Below the pieces are notes generated by a model. That model searched no databases. It was not told the origin of the DNA and worked only from the letters and a program-made list of their open reading frames with translations. From the NCBI GenBank assembly GCA_945901965.1, contig CAMDMN010000132.1, positions 1-6,376 of the forward strand: a stretch of 6,376 nucleotides of DNA, read 5' to 3'. This stretch comes from Legionella genomosp. 1. Its GTDB lineage: Bacteria; Pseudomonadota; Gammaproteobacteria; Legionellales; Legionellaceae. Each line of letters opens with the position of its first letter. Positions within the stretch are counted from its first letter, which is position 1. Positions 1 through 5,550 of this stretch are shown in pieces. The position numbers were made by a program, and so were the translations under genes.

Positions 1-77
1 CCATGCTGCCGTTCGACTTGCATGTGTTAGGCATGCCGCCAGCGTTCAATCTGAGCCAGGATCAAACTCTTCAGTTC
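1..77 (-). rRNA. rrs: 16S ribosomal RNA, 5' end only (gene runs off the left edge)
   Basis: The reverse complement begins GAACTGAAGAGTTTGATCC and continues with the universal 27F site (complement of 51-70), then a stretch ending in AACACATGCAAGTCGAACGG, the invariant start of bacterial 16S rRNA up to the V1 region. The mature 5' end is placed at about 77 by aligning GAACTGAAGAG with E. coli AAATTGAAGAG. Only the first 77 nt or so lie in the window, so the rest of the rrn operon is to the left. The V1 start (GGCAGCATGG) resembles Legionella/Coxiella-like gammaproteobacteria and also some betaproteobacteria, which is too little for firm placement. The gene is transcribed away from the ffs-dnaX cluster. 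Confidence 0.97.
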
Positions 78-207
78 AATTCTAGCTAGTCTCTTACAAC
101 TAACGTTTTTACTTCTTTACTTCTTATTTCTTATAGCACCCCTTCTTATCAGAGCGCCCACACAGTTTGTCTTCTAATTTTTAATGAACCGTCGCCACAC
201 AAGGCGT
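78..207 (-). promoter_or_regulatory. rrn leader with boxA-like antitermination signal
   Basis: This is the transcribed leader between the inferred start (about 207) and the mature 16S 5' end. On the minus strand, 189 to 175 reads GTTCATTAAAAATTA, a boxA-like match to the E. coli TGCTCTTTAACAATTTA. It is followed at 174-152 by a stretch containing GACAAACTGTGTGGGCGCTC, nearly the same as the E. coli segment after boxA (boxC-like, 156-165). These signals load the Nus antitermination complex and help pre-rRNA folding and processing. Closer to the 16S there is a purine-rich stretch with repeated AAGAAGTAA-like words (about 109-134). The 16S processing stem cannot be checked, because its 3' strand lies outside the window. 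Confidence 0.8.
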
Positions 208-214
208 GCTGCGT

Positions 215-242
215 ATTCTACTCATCTGGGATTCTTTGTCAA
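215..242 (-). promoter_or_regulatory. rrn promoter (sigma70 type) with upstream A-tract
   Basis: On the minus strand a perfect -35 TTGACA (242-237) is followed after 16 nt by a -10 TAGAAT (220-215), giving a start near 207. The discriminator after the -10 (ACGCAGCACGCC) is GC-rich in an AT-rich region, as in rRNA promoters under ppGpp/stringent control. Just upstream of the -35, about 245-266 reads as A-tracts on the minus strand (AAAATAAAAATCAAAAAAGG), fitting an UP element bound by the alpha subunit C-terminal domains. Only one promoter is evident, where E. coli has P1 and P2. Confidence 0.8.
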
Positions 243-291
243 ACCTTTTTTGATTTTTATTTTCAAATTGTCGTTGGAATAATAGGAATAA

Positions 292-327
292 TATATGTAT
301 CTAGCTTTTCTAAATTAGATACATATA
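292..327. repeat. AT-rich perfect inverted repeat (12-bp arms, 12-nt loop)
   Basis: TATATGTATCTA (292-303) is the exact reverse complement of TAGATACATATA (316-327), with GCTTTTCTAAAT between them. Neither side is followed by a U-run, so a classical intrinsic terminator is unlikely. It lies about 50-85 bp upstream of the rrn -35. It could be a protein-binding site, a cruciform-forming element, or part of an untranslated RNA. Its function is unknown. Confidence 0.6.
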
Positions 328-495
328 ATGGTAAATCACTTTCAATATCTAGCCTACTGTCTCGTAAAAACTCATTCTCATAGTATTTGCTCCAGATTAT
401 AAATAAGTTACGAAAAGTCTTTAATTTATCAACAACACCTTTTTTATTGGCTTTATCCTGATGATTGCACACTTATGAATTCTAATTTTTTAGCT

Positions 496-524
496 TTGCA
501 ATTAGGTTTGTTTTTTGTTACTCT
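496..524 (+). promoter_or_regulatory. Probable ffs promoter (extended -10)
   Basis: TTGCAA (496-501) could be a -35. After 17 nt comes TACTCT (519-524), a weak -10, preceded by TG at 516-517, which makes it an extended -10. A start near 531-533 would leave a 5' leader of about 8 nt to be removed by RNase P before the mature 4.5S end near 540. The -10 matches the consensus at only three positions, so this is a candidate placed mainly by position. It may also drive dnaX, since no terminator is visible between ffs and dnaX. Confidence 0.4.
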
Positions 525-539
525 TCACATGTCAATGAT

Positions 540-650
540 GGTGGCTCTATTGGTCCCCTCGCGACGATAGATTGTGAACCCCGTCAGGCCCGGAAGGGAG
601 CAGCGGTAACGATTGATGCGGGCGCCGAGGTGTGGCTATTAGAGCTGCCG
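540..650 (+). ncRNA. ffs: Signal recognition particle RNA (4.5S RNA, small bacterial type)
   Basis: This RNA is the scaffold of the bacterial SRP. It binds Ffh and, with the receptor FtsY, targets nascent membrane proteins to the SecYEG translocon. The sequence has the hallmark Ffh-binding domain IV: GTCAGG (583-588), the GGAA tetraloop (592-595) and AGCAG (599-603), as in E. coli 4.5S. The two ends pair as one long hairpin: GGTGGCTCTA (540-549) is complementary to TAGAGCTGCC (640-649), with two G-U pairs. The length of about 111 nt matches the Alu-less small type. It lies 40 nt upstream of dnaX on the same strand. Exact mature ends are uncertain by a few bases; the 3' end may extend to about 653. 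Confidence 0.95.
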
Positions 651-689
651 CCCAATATGTGTATGCCAATTAACATTAAGATATAACCT

Positions 690-2354
690 ATGAGCTATAT
701 AGCACTAGCACGTAAATGGCGGCCACGAACATTCCTAGAACTTGTTGGCCAAGACCATATTAATAAAGCCCTTATAAATTCACTTAATCAAAAAAGACTT
801 CATCACGCCTATTTATTTACAGGAACCCGTGGGGTTGGTAAAACATCTGTTGCTCGGCTGTTAGCTAAAGCACTAAATTGTGAACTAGGCATTAGCGCTG
901 CTCCGTGCTTAGAATGCGATGCGTGTACATCTATTGAACAGGGAAGGTTTATTGATTTAATAGAAATCGATGGAGCATCAAAAACTAGAGTTGAAGATAC
1001 TCGCGAAATTCTTGAGAACGTACAATACTCACCAACTAATGGTAGATTTAAAATCTATCTAATAGATGAAGTACATATGTTATCGCAACATAGTTTCAAT
1101 GCGCTACTTAAAACACTTGAAGAACCGCCTGAACATGTGAAATTTATTTTAGCGACAACTGATCCGCAAAAATTACCCGTTACTGTTTTATCACGATGTC
1201 TACAGTTTAATCTTAAACATATAGAGTCTAATGTTATTGCCAAGCAATTGGAACTAATTCTTAATGATGAAAAATTAACTTATGACAAAGAAGCAATTAA
1301 CATATTAGCTCATGCTGCTCGAGGAAGTATGCGTGATGCACTAAGCCTACTTGATCAAGCCATTGCAATCTCTGATAACTTTTTAGATATAACAAATGTT
1401 AAAAATATCCTTGGGTATACCAAACAAAACTATGCTTTAGATCTTATTCAAGCTTTATCTAAAAATGAGCCAAATAAACTTATCATTATATCTAAACAAA
1501 TAGCTGCTGAGGGTGGTAATTTTCAATATGTTGCTGATGAAATGCTAAATTACTTTCATCAAATATCTGTCAATCAAATTATTACCATCGATAACACCCT
1601 TATTTACGAAGATCCTGAAGTAGATCTACTATCTAAGCAATTTAGACCCGAAGATGTACAACTATTTTATCAAATTGTACTCAAAGGTTCTAAGGATTTA
1701 GATCTAGCGCCTAGTATTGCTGTTGGTTTTGAAATGATGCTATTGCGCATGTATGCATTTAAACCAGATATACAACAGGAGCCAATTGAATTTAACGAAA
1801 AAAACACTATAGCTAAAAAGAATGAGGATCCAGAGGTCAACCCGCGTGAAGTCGACTTCATTCAAGAGGCAGCTGTAATTAAGGAAATAAATGTAATTCA
1901 AGAAATCGATGTAATTCAGAAAGCGGACATAACTCAGGAAATAGAACCAATTCAAGAGGTAGGCGTAATTAATGATTGGTCTGCTATATTGCCACAACTT
2001 AAGCTTAATGGCTTAGCATTAAATGCTGCGGAACATACTGAGCTAATTGATAAATCTGGTAATCTAATTAGCTTACGGGTATCTCCTCGCCATAATTCTG
2101 TGTTTACTAAATCAGTAATCACAAGAATTGAACAAGGATTATCTAATTATTATAAAGAAGAAATTAAATTAAAACTTATTAATGACGATAAAATAAAATT
2201 TACTCCGGCACAACAGAAGAGTGAAATACAGAAAAAAGCCAATGACGATGCGGTCTTGGCGCTACAAGGAGATCAATTTTTTCAACAGCTACAACAAGAA
2301 TTTTCAGCAGAATTAGTTCGTGATTCTATTGTACCATTGAAAGATGATCTATAA
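690..2354 (+). CDS. dnaX: DNA polymerase III subunits tau and gamma (clamp loader)
   Basis: DnaX is the ATPase of the clamp loader, which opens the beta clamp and sets it on primed DNA; full-length tau also holds the polymerase core and the DnaB helicase at the fork. The start MSYIALARKWRPRTF is the canonical N-terminus, although the ribosome binding site is weak. Visible motifs are Walker A GTRGVGKT (residues 45-52), zinc cysteines C64, C73, C76 and C79 (the E. coli positions), Walker B LIDEVH with D126 and E127, the SRC arginine finger (R169), and sensor 2 GSMRDAL (R215). The AAA+ and oligomerisation domains end near residue 360. A linker of about 70 residues contains hexapeptide repeats (390-425). 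The tau C-terminal domain starts near W430 and is complete. At 554 aa it is shorter than E. coli tau (643), mostly in the linker. Possible frameshift sites that would yield a short gamma form are listed separately. It heads the dnaX-ybaB-recR unit. Confidence 0.97.
   Translation: MSYIALARKWRPRTFLELVGQDHINKALINSLNQKRLHHAYLFTGTRGVGKTSVARLLAKALNCELGISAAPCLECDACTSIEQGRFIDLIEIDGASKTRVEDTREILENVQYSPTNGRFKIYLIDEVHMLSQHSFNALLKTLEEPPEHVKFILATTDPQKLPVTVLSRCLQFNLKHIESNVIAKQLELILNDEKLTYDKEAINILAHAARGSMRDALSLLDQAIAISDNFLDITNVKNILGYTKQNYALDLIQALSKNEPNKLIIISKQIAAEGGNFQYVADEMLNYFHQISVNQIITIDNTLIYEDPEVDLLSKQFRPEDVQLFYQIVLKGSKDLDLAPSIAVGFEMMLLRMYAFKPDIQQEPIEFNEKNTIAKKNEDPEVNPREVDFIQEAAVIKEINVIQEIDVIQKADITQEIEPIQEVGVINDWSAILPQLKLNGLALNAAEHTELIDKSGNLISLRVSPRHNSVFTKSVITRIEQGLSNYYKEEIKLKLINDDKIKFTPAQQKSEIQKKANDDAVLALQGDQFFQQLQQEFSAELVRDSIVPLKDDL
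1777..1860 (+). promoter_or_regulatory. Candidate -1 frameshift signals for the gamma form of DnaX
   Basis: Two slip candidates follow domain III. The first is A AAA AAC in the dnaX frame (1799-1805, within a run of seven A at 1798-1804); a -1 shift gives His-Tyr-Ser and then TAA at 1814-1816, a protein of about 375 aa. The second is GCT AAA AAG AAT GAG (1812-1826), very like E. coli GCA AAA AAG AGT GA; a -1 shift gives Glu and then TGA at 1823-1825. Possible stimulators are a Shine-Dalgarno-like AGGAG (1777-1781) and a downstream stem GAGGTC/GACTTC (1833-1838/1854-1859), or the alternative hairpin TGAAG/CTTCA (1847-1851/1856-1860). The spacings are longer than in E. coli, and the second heptamer begins with T rather than A, so use is unproven. 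Transcriptional slippage on the A-run, as in Thermus dnaX, is another route. Confidence 0.4.
1857..1964 (+). repeat. Six tandem 18-bp units coding a hexapeptide repeat in the DnaX linker
   Basis: In the dnaX frame the units read FIQEAA, VIKEIN, VIQEID, VIQKAD, ITQEIE and PIQEVG (residues 390-425), followed by a partial VIND. The consensus is V-I-Q-E-I-D, with DNA close to GTAATTCAAGAAATCGAT; the copies have diverged but the period is exact. It sits in the flexible linker between the oligomerisation domain and the alpha-binding C-terminal domain of tau, where length is loosely constrained. It most likely arose by slipped-strand duplication and may vary in copy number between strains. Confidence 0.85.
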
Positions 2355-2393
2355 TTTTTAGATAAACCTAATTTAACTACTAAAGGGGCTATA

Positions 2394-2729
2394 ATGGATA
2401 TGAATCAAAATTTAAGTAACCTTATGAAAGAAGCGCAAAAAATGCAAGAACGTATGCAAGAAGCGCAACAACAATTAAGTGAATTAGTTGTTCATGGTGA
2501 ATCTGGTGGTGGAATGGTTAAAATTGAAATGAATGGCCGCCATGACGTAGTAAAAGTTAAATTAAAGCCATCACTTTTAGAAGAAGAAGTTGAAATGCTA
2601 GAAGATCTTATTGCAGCTGCTGTAAATGATGCTGTACGTAAAGTGGAAGCTGCATCTAAAGAAAAAATTTCTAAACTTACTGCAGGATTAAACATCCCAA
2701 CAGAATTTCTAAATAAAGATAAAGAATAG
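2394..2729 (+). CDS. ybaB: YbaB/EbfC family nucleoid-associated protein
   Basis: This is a small dimeric DNA-binding protein of the YbaB/EbfC family. It coats DNA as a nucleoid-associated protein and in Borrelia acts as a transcription factor; its exact role is still loosely defined. The 111 aa match the usual size (E. coli 109). The family pattern is clear: an N-terminal helix NLMKEAQKMQERMQEAQQQL (residues 9-28), the GESGGGMVKIEMNGRHDVVKV beta region (35-55), and the acidic PSLLEEEVEMLEDLIAAAVNDA helix (59-80). A strong Shine-Dalgarno AAAGGGG (2382-2388) precedes the ATG at good spacing; the Met at codon 3 is a possible alternative start. It lies 39 nt after dnaX and 5 nt before recR, so it is probably co-transcribed and translated in step with recR. 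Confidence 0.95.
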   Translation: MDMNQNLSNLMKEAQKMQERMQEAQQQLSELVVHGESGGGMVKIEMNGRHDVVKVKLKPSLLEEEVEMLEDLIAAAVNDAVRKVEAASKEKISKLTAGLNIPTEFLNKDKE

Positions 2730-2734
2730 TAATT

Positions 2735-3334
2735 ATGGATGCAATATCGCGCCTAGTAGATGCGTTACGCTGTTTGCCAGGGATAGGGCCAAAATCGGCG
2801 CAACGCATGGTGTTTCACTTGCTGCAACAAAAGCGCGATCGTGGATTAAATCTTGCGTCTTGCTTAGAAGATGCTATGCATAATATTCGTCATTGTAATC
2901 GGTGTAATAACCATACAGTTGGCGAATTATGCTCTCTTTGCCAAAATGCTGAGCGCGATGTTTTTACACTTTGTGTCGTTGAATCTCCAGCTGATTTAAC
3001 TGCTATTGAACAGAGCAATGTTTATAATGGTAGTTATTATGTACTAATGGGTAAAATTTCCCCGTTAGATGGCATAGGTCCTGAAGATATTAATCTGCTT
3101 AAACTTAAACAATTAATCATTGATGAAAATATAACTGAAGTTATTTTAGCTCTAAGCCCGACAATAGAAGGGCAAACTACAAACCATTTTATAAAAGAAC
3201 TTTTAAAATCTCTAAATATTAAAATTAGCCAACTAGCTCAAGGGATCCCCACAGGAGGAGAACTTGAATATCTAGATAGCTATACTATTGGCGGTGCATT
3301 TCGCAATCGTGCAGAATTAAGCGAAATAAAATGA
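2735..3334 (+). CDS. recR: Recombination mediator protein RecR
   Basis: RecR works with RecO (and RecF) to load RecA on SSB-coated single-stranded DNA at gaps and stalled forks. The 199 aa are the typical length. In order there are a helix-hairpin-helix with LRCLPGIGPKSAQRM (residues 11-25), a zinc finger with C54, C57, C66 and C69, a Toprim domain with the VVESPAD glutamate (E83), the LDGIGPEDI loop (111-119) and TIEGQTT (143-149), and the C-terminal QGIPTGGELEYLDSYTIGGAF segment that is a RecR signature. The ATG is only 5 nt after the ybaB stop and has no strong ribosome binding site of its own, suggesting translational coupling. No missing key residue was noticed. Confidence 0.97.
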   Translation: MDAISRLVDALRCLPGIGPKSAQRMVFHLLQQKRDRGLNLASCLEDAMHNIRHCNRCNNHTVGELCSLCQNAERDVFTLCVVESPADLTAIEQSNVYNGSYYVLMGKISPLDGIGPEDINLLKLKQLIIDENITEVILALSPTIEGQTTNHFIKELLKSLNIKISQLAQGIPTGGELEYLDSYTIGGAFRNRAELSEIK

Positions 3335-3347
3335 ACCGCTCTAATCC

Positions 3348-5378
3348 ATGATAAAAAAATCCATTTATCTCCAATCTCTTATATATTTCTGCTTATATAA
3401 TATAGTGTTTTTATGCATGCAATATGCCTTTGCATTTACTTATAGCGTAGATTTTATTAATACTATTCCCTTGCCTAGCACTGTGTATATAGCAATATCA
3501 CTTACCATCCTCGCCCATTTTTTTCTTTATTTATTATTATCATTAATACAAACATCCCTAATATGGGGACTCATGCAGTGTAAGTTTAAAATAATTTCAG
3601 ATGATCGCTGTCATATTATTATTTGGACCCTATCCATAATAGCCTTAATTACAGCTAACTGTTATTTTTTCCCTTTAAGTTTAATGAGTAAATTACTCAT
3701 ACCAGAAGTTCCTATTACAATTTTACAAATATTATTACTAATATCAGTACTTATTTTAAGTGTGCTTTTACTAAACACGTTATTTTTTATAGTTAAACAA
3801 AATCCCAAAGTCACTAGCAGCTTTATATTAATATTATTAAGCTTCATTTACCTAAACGATACAAAAAATGTACCTATTAATTCAGAGCCAAATATTATAT
3901 TTATAGGAATTGATTCCCTAAGCCCACATAATTTAAGCAATCAGCATACGCCCACAATTAATCAATTTATGAATAGTGGCGTAGTTTTTAAAGAAACGAT
4001 TAGCCCTCTTGCTCGCACCTATCCTTCTTGGACAAGCATTCTTACAGGCCTTTATCCATTTCATAATAATGCGCGTTATAATTTAATGCCAAAAGACTTA
4101 GTAAATAGCTCACAAAGCATTGCATTTTTACTAAAAAAATTAAATTATGAAACCATGTATGCAACTGATGATAGACGTTTTAATAACATTGGCGAGGAAT
4201 TTGGTTTCAATAAAATTATTGGGCCAAAGATTGGCGCTAGTGATTTTATAATCGGGGCATTTAATGATTTTCCCTTAAGCAATCTTATTATTAATCTAAA
4301 AATCAGTCAGTTTTTATTTCCATATAATTACATAAATAGAGCAAGTTTCGTTAATTACTATCCTAAGTCTTTTGATAACGCCTTAAAAGATAATCTAATA
4401 TTAAACCGCCACAAAAAAATATTTATGGCTATCCATTTTACTTTAGCCCATTGGCCTTATGCTTGGGCGTCATCATCGCCGGCAGATCTAGGTAATGAAT
4501 ATAGTATTACTGAGCGCCAAAAACTTTACCTATCATCATTAGAACGTGTGGATAAAGAGGTTAAAGATCTATTGCAAGTATTACAACAAAATGGCTATCT
4601 AGAAAATAGCTTAGTAGTACTCTTAAGTGATCATGGTGAAGCAATGTATAATAAAGGTTCGCGACAAACAAGTTTAGATAGGTATCAAAGCAAAAAACCT
4701 AGCATATTTGCCGATTATCTTAAAAGAAAAACTGGGACTAATCTGCAAAAAAGCTTTGGGCACGGCTCAGATTTACTAAGCTATGATCAATACCATTGTG
4801 TACTAGCATTTAAAATTTATAAACATAACAAATTAATATCTTCACCTAAAGTAATAAATGAGCGTGTGGCTTTAATTGATATATTCCCAACTTTAGAAGA
4901 TTACCTAAAAATGCCAGCGAAGTCTAAAGTTGATGGTATATCATTACTTAATTATATTAATAATAAAGATCTAACCCCGCCTTCACGCACATTTATTATG
5001 GAAAGCGGCATTTTACCAAATCAGATTTTAGATCGCGATAAAGCAAAAGAAGTTGCGAAAAAATTATATGAAATTGATTCTAAAAATGGCCATGTACAAA
5101 TAAAAAAATCTAAGCTTAAAGAACTTAACTCCCAAAAACTCTATGCTGTTATTGAGAATAATTGGCTAGTAGCATTATACCCAGATGATAATGGCTATAT
5201 TCCTATTACTGTAAATACAAAAAATGGAAAATGGGATGACTCGTTAAATACCGATTTTGTGAAAAAATCACCAGCAATGAACATGTTAAGCTATATGCAA
5301 AAATTTTATAAAATAAATGGTTCTATATTGATTGCAGAATTTACTGGATACCGCGAACAAGTCGCAAATCAGCCTTGA
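3348..5378 (+). CDS. Membrane-anchored sulfatase/alkaline phosphatase-superfamily protein with a Thr active site
   Basis: The N-terminal 170 residues hold about five hydrophobic membrane segments (about 8-30, 47-73, 89-108, 121-149, 157-170). A catalytic domain that probably lies outside the membrane follows. It starts with PNIIFIGIDSL (metal ligand D189), then TPTINQFMNSGVVF and TYPSWTSILTGLYP, where T224 stands in the nucleophile position. Further metal-site motifs are LAHWPY (H368), LLSDHGE (D428, H429) and GHGSD (H472). Sulfatases use Cys or Ser (C-x-P-S-R) converted to formylglycine. Thr there, with the Arg missing, is as in phosphoethanolamine or lipoteichoic acid transferases and nucleotide pyrophosphatases/phosphodiesterases. 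A role in modifying or cleaving an envelope phospho-substrate is inferred; the substrate is unknown. The C-terminal 130 residues are not recognised. It begins 13 nt after recR, with no clear ribosome binding site. The final Gln codon (in part), the Pro codon and the stop lie inside an inverted repeat. Confidence 0.85.
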   Translation: MIKKSIYLQSLIYFCLYNIVFLCMQYAFAFTYSVDFINTIPLPSTVYIAISLTILAHFFLYLLLSLIQTSLIWGLMQCKFKIISDDRCHIIIWTLSIIALITANCYFFPLSLMSKLLIPEVPITILQILLLISVLILSVLLLNTLFFIVKQNPKVTSSFILILLSFIYLNDTKNVPINSEPNIIFIGIDSLSPHNLSNQHTPTINQFMNSGVVFKETISPLARTYPSWTSILTGLYPFHNNARYNLMPKDLVNSSQSIAFLLKKLNYETMYATDDRRFNNIGEEFGFNKIIGPKIGASDFIIGAFNDFPLSNLIINLKISQFLFPYNYINRASFVNYYPKSFDNALKDNLILNRHKKIFMAIHFTLAHWPYAWASSSPADLGNEYSITERQKLYLSSLERVDKEVKDLLQVLQQNGYLENSLVVLLSDHGEAMYNKGSRQTSLDRYQSKKPSIFADYLKRKTGTNLQKSFGHGSDLLSYDQYHCVLAFKIYKHNKLISSPKVINERVALIDIFPTLEDYLKMPAKSKVDGISLLNYINNKDLTPPSRTFIMESGILPNQILDRDKAKEVAKKLYEIDSKNGHVQIKKSKLKELNSQKLYAVIENNWLVALYPDDNGYIPITVNTKNGKWDDSLNTDFVKKSPAMNMLSYMQKFYKINGSILIAEFTGYREQVANQP

Positions 5379-5402
5379 TGTACGTAGCGTAATCAAGGTT
5401 TT
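5373..5402 (+). terminator. Hairpin plus short T-run at the end of the dnaX-recR unit
   Basis: On the plus strand CCTTGAT (5373-5379) pairs with ATCAAGG (5392-5398), and inside it TACG (5381-5384) pairs with CGTA (5388-5391) around the loop TAG, with one bulged G at 5380. Four T follow (5399-5402). It overlaps the stop codon of the sulfatase-fold gene. The T-run is short, so termination may be partial. Confidence 0.5.
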
Positions 5403-5444
5403 GACTCCTAAAAACAAAAGCCGCCCGTATTCACTAGGTATCTC

Positions 5445-5482
5445 GTTTAAATAAACCTTGATTACGCTACGCTGCATCAAGG
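5445..5482 (-). terminator. Mirror hairpin, possible terminator for the CorB-like gene
   Basis: Read on the minus strand, the right arm forms CCTTGAT (5482-5476) with ATCAAGG (5462-5456). It is followed by TTTATTTAAACG, a T-rich but broken tract. It lies about 70 nt past the stop of the convergent transporter gene. The inner part of the stem pairs less well than in the left arm, so this is a weaker case. Confidence 0.35.
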
Positions 5483-5550
5483 CTACATGGGCTAGACTTA
5501 TGGGTAATGACGCTCTGAAGCAACTGTCAACACACCATAGTTTAACCGCC

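Larger units (their letters stand above)
243..539. other. Intergenic stretch between the divergent rrn promoter and ffs; no convincing gene
   Basis: This AT-rich stretch separates the leftward rRNA operon from the rightward ffs-dnaX unit. Its left end is the UP-like A-tract of the rrn promoter and its right end carries the probable ffs promoter. A minus-strand reading frame of 69 codons (472 to 263) exists, but it starts with GTG directly after a stop codon, has no ribosome binding site, shows no family resemblance that I recognise and ends over the hairpin at 292-327. I do not call it a gene. No tRNA, insertion sequence or recognisable gene remnant was seen. Confidence 0.6.
5371..5484. repeat. 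REP-like inverted repeat pair (31/32-bp arms, 51-bp centre)
   Basis: The left arm (5371-5401) and the right arm (5453-5484) are reverse complements of each other apart from one indel and a mismatch near the middle. Both have the form AGCCTTGATG...AGCGTAATCAAGGTTT. Each arm is itself a hairpin with CCTTGAT/ATCAAGG ends. The design resembles the palindromic REP/REPIN repeats common between proteobacterial genes, with a familiar GCGTAATC core. No transposase lies nearby and no target duplication is evident at the edges (CAAATC on the left, ACATGG on the right). The stop codon of the upstream gene lies inside the left arm. It sits between two convergent genes. Confidence 0.85.

Noticed and set aside
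263..472. Minus-strand frame of 69 codons between the rrn promoter and ffs
   Set aside because: It begins at a GTG right after a stop codon, has no ribosome binding site and no recognisable motif, ends across an AT-rich hairpin and overlaps the UP-like region of the rrn promoter. A homologue search would be needed to revive it.
1740..1997. Minus-strand frame rich in Leu-Asn-Tyr-Phe repeats opposite dnaX
   Set aside because: It is the antisense reading of the dnaX hexapeptide repeat; the periodicity belongs to the dnaX linker.
2329..2364. Possible internal promoter for ybaB-recR: TATAAT (2350-2355), or TTGAAA-16-TAGATA (2337-2364)
   Set aside because: TATAAT overlaps the dnaX stop codon and has no -35 at good spacing (TTGTAC at 15 nt is the best). 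In such AT-rich DNA these matches are expected by chance. Start-site mapping would decide.
5286..5480. Minus-strand frame over the end of the sulfatase-fold gene and the inverted repeat
   Set aside because: It lies across a known gene end and a repeat element, with no ribosome binding site or motif; it is a shadow of those features.
5371..5484. Short CRISPR array or MITE with target duplication
   Set aside because: There are only two copies, in inverted rather than direct orientation, and no matching direct repeats at the outer edges, so neither a CRISPR array nor a proven MITE insertion is supported.
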